From a candidate division KSB1 bacterium (GTDB taxonomy: Bacteria; Zhuqueibacterota; Zhuqueibacteria; Residuimicrobiales; Krinioviventaceae), in contig JAXHMJ010000005.1 in assembly GCA_034521575.1 (NCBI GenBank), positions 1-64,000 of the forward strand: 64,000 bases of DNA. The letters are read 5' to 3'. Positions 62,575-64,000 of the stretch are shown here, one piece after another. The notes below the pieces were generated by a model, which saw only the letters and a program-made list of their open reading frames with translations, was not told the DNA's origin and did not search any database. Position 1 is the first letter of the stretch. Every line of letters begins with the position of its first letter. The position numbers were made by a program, and so were the translations under genes.

Positions 62575-64000
62575 CTAATCACCTTTCAAAATAGTATTTA
62601 TTCCTTTTATCGGTATGGACAGCCACTCCGGCCGATTGTTCATTTCGTATCCCAGTTCATAAATAGCTTTTTCCAAAAGCAGGACATGCAGCAGGATCTT
62701 AAATTCTTCGGGATCATCAGGAACGAACGCTTTTCCGGCCACCGCTTCGCGATACCCTGTCAGAAATAATCCGCTCATGACGGAAAACCAGACATGCGCC
62801 CAGGGTTCCAGTTCATCTGTATCCTCTTGACGTATAAAAGACGGGAGCAGCAGCGGTGTATAGGCGGCGTAATGGAAGGAACGGATCATTCCGGCCGCAT
62901 CCCGCAGCGCAGAGCGCTTTAATCGGCGTTCGCTTAAAATATGCGCCGGTTCTCCTTCAAAATCAATAATCATAAAATCTTTTCCGGTGTACAAGACCTG
63001 CCCCAGATGATAATCACCATGGATACGTATTTTTTGACCTTTAATTTTTTTCCGGGTAATGCGGTTCAGGTGATTCAGCAGATCATTTTCTGACTCGACG
63101 ATGCCGTTCACCCATTCCTGCGCATCGGCGGGCAGTGATTTGCGGCGTTTATCCGCCTGCTGCAGCGTACGCCGTACCTGATTGCGGATAGCCTGATACA
63201 GAGAACGCTGGTAAAGCGTCGAAAATCCTTCCGGCTTGAAATCCGCTTGATCGGACGGCATGGCCAGTGCGTTGTGCAGCTCTCCGGAGCGCCGGCCCAG
63301 CAGATGCGCCATTTCCAGAGGCAGCGCTTCGATCAGATCCCACAGCAGCGGTTCCAGAGAATCTTTGTCAATCTGAAGCATGCCGGGGGTTTTTGGTATT
63401 TTCTTCAGTTCCGCCCGTCTGGCCAGCACGCGTTCATAGTAACGCGTCACCGCATCCAGCATAAATGACCAGGCATCGCCCTCATTCGGGACAAACTGCT
63501 GCAAAAGACCGATCGCCACCCGGCTGTTATTTTTTTGCCATTCCAATGCGCCGGCAAAGGGCGGAACATGTTGAAATGATGTTTTTTCCGTCAAATATTG
63601 TTCAATTTCCAGATCCGGATTGATTCCGGACTCGATTTTACGGTACAATTTCAGAAAAAATGTATCCTGGTACAATATCGAAGAATTGCTCTGTTGCGCC
63701 TGCAAAACACGTGACGTTTTGTCCGGCATGTCCGTAAACATTGACTTTAACGCACGATTCGGATACGCCACAAGCTGGCCGGTTTCGCCTTTTACTTTTT
63801 TACGGCGCTGTACCATGTCGAGCAGATTTTCGCGGAATCCGGGATTGTAAAGCGCATCGTAAAGCACGCCCTGCCCATCAGGTGTCCTTAATTGAGCAAT
63901 GACCGCCGACGCCTCTTCCTGCCAGATGGATACAGCGGCCTCTGATTTTGCAAATGAAACCGGCAACAGATACGATTCCGACGCACCCTGCTGAAACTGG
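62575..64000 (-). CDS. Maltokinase (Pep2/Mak type), 5' end outside window
   Basis: About 475 residues visible; the frame is open to the right edge (starts [20 protein letters not shown]), so the gene may be a TreS-maltokinase fusion or stand-alone. Kinase motifs: [40 protein letters not shown] (catalytic Asp) and [19 protein letters not shown] (metal Asp). It makes maltose 1-phosphate from maltose and ATP, the substrate of GlgE. Overlapping with glgB, it suggests the trehalose-maltose-glucan route. GlgE itself is not in the window. Confidence 0.9.
   Translation of the reverse strand, partial: QFQQGASESYLLPVSFAKSEAAVSIWQEEASAVIAQLRTPDGQGVLYDALYNPGFRENLLDMVQRRKKVKGETGQLVAYPNRALKSMFTDMPDKTSRVLQAQQSNSSILYQDTFFLKLYRKIESGINPDLEIEQYLTEKTSFQHVPPFAGALEWQKNNSRVAIGLLQQFVPNEGDAWSFMLDAVTRYYERVLARRAELKKIPKTPGMLQIDKDSLEPLLWDLIEALPLEMAHLLGRRSGELHNALAMPSDQADFKPEGFSTLYQRSLYQAIRNQVRRTLQQADKRRKSLPADAQEWVNGIVESENDLLNHLNRITRKKIKGQKIRIHGDYHLGQVLYTGKDFMIIDFEGEPAHILSERRLKRSALRDAAGMIRSFHYAAYTPLLLPSFIRQEDTDELEPWAHVWFSVMSGLFLTGYREAVAGKAFVPDDPEEFKILLHVLLLEKAIYELGYEMNNRPEWLSIPIKGINTILKGD

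Noticed and set aside
1-64000. tRNA or rRNA genes
   Set aside because: I looked for tRNA TPsiC-loop-type motifs and rRNA-like blocks and saw none that fold plausibly; a covariance search would be needed to exclude them.

Overview
The window looks like chromosomal DNA from a Gram-negative, free-living heterotroph, possibly of the FCB group (Calditrichota/KSB1-like). That placement is only an inference, from the style of the MiaB/MtaB, GlgB and TreXYZ proteins and from the many PAS kinases; there is no rRNA or tRNA gene here to anchor it. GC content is mosaic: metabolic genes are moderately GC-rich, the small-gene islands (about 16.8-26.5, 36.7-37.8 and 42.0-42.9 kb) are AT-rich, and hsdR has an extreme C-ending codon bias that points to transfer.

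Layout. 0-1.3 kb: 3' part of a GH13 glucosidase/amylase. 1.3-3.1 kb: decayed genes (HicB antitoxin, frameshifted outer-membrane-like protein, DUF429 remnant). 3.1-10.6 kb, minus strand: a tightly overlapping treX-treY-treZ-mscS operon that turns glycogen or maltodextrin into trehalose and adds a mechanosensitive channel. 10.9-14.2 kb: thioredoxin-fold exported protein and an overlapping mtaB-miaB pair (tRNA methylthiotransferases). 14.2-16.8 kb: palindromic intergenic repeats around an MFS transporter. 16.8-26.5 kb: an integron-like cassette array without a visible integrase. It holds four toxin-antitoxin pairs, a macro-domain protein, a methyltransferase, a VOC protein, a hypothetical protein and a KAS/enoyl-reductase-like pair, separated by attC-like sites and by a repeated 269-bp element. 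A group II intron 3' scar follows. 27-35.8 kb: a type I restriction-modification island (hsdR-dinD-hsdS-[RAYT]-rhuM-hsdM) carrying two REP-associated transposase (RAYT) units, one inserted in frame inside hsdR. 36-37.9 kb: more cassettes (chorismate-mutase-like, DUF4160, DUF2442). 37.9-40.3 kb: a PAS hybrid histidine kinase, followed by a second intron scar and an IS1380-type transposase with an in-frame stop. 42.3-42.7 kb: another TA pair. 43.3-45.2 kb: lipid kinase, PlsC acyltransferase and a sulfatase tail. 45.7-56.3 kb: a four-gene phosphorelay cluster rich in PAS domains. 56.3-58.8 kb: Rieske remnant, 49-bp tandem repeat and GH20 hexosaminidase with frameshifts. 59.3-60.0 kb: a VapBC-like pair. 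60.6-64 kb, minus strand: maltokinase (cut by the window edge) overlapping glgB.

How the genes fit together. Both ends of the window handle alpha-glucan and trehalose. TreX debranches glycogen, TreY isomerises the chain end to maltooligosyl-trehalose and TreZ releases trehalose. Maltokinase and GlgB belong to the trehalose/maltose-to-glucan (GlgE-type) direction. MscS, coupled to treZ, would vent solutes on osmotic downshock. The middle is a genomic island zone that collects defence genes, TA modules and mobile DNA.

Caution. Many conserved genes (DUF429, fabF-like, GH20, hybrid kinase, RAYT) are broken by single-base indels, several of them in short homopolymers. Some of these may be sequencing or assembly errors rather than true decay.
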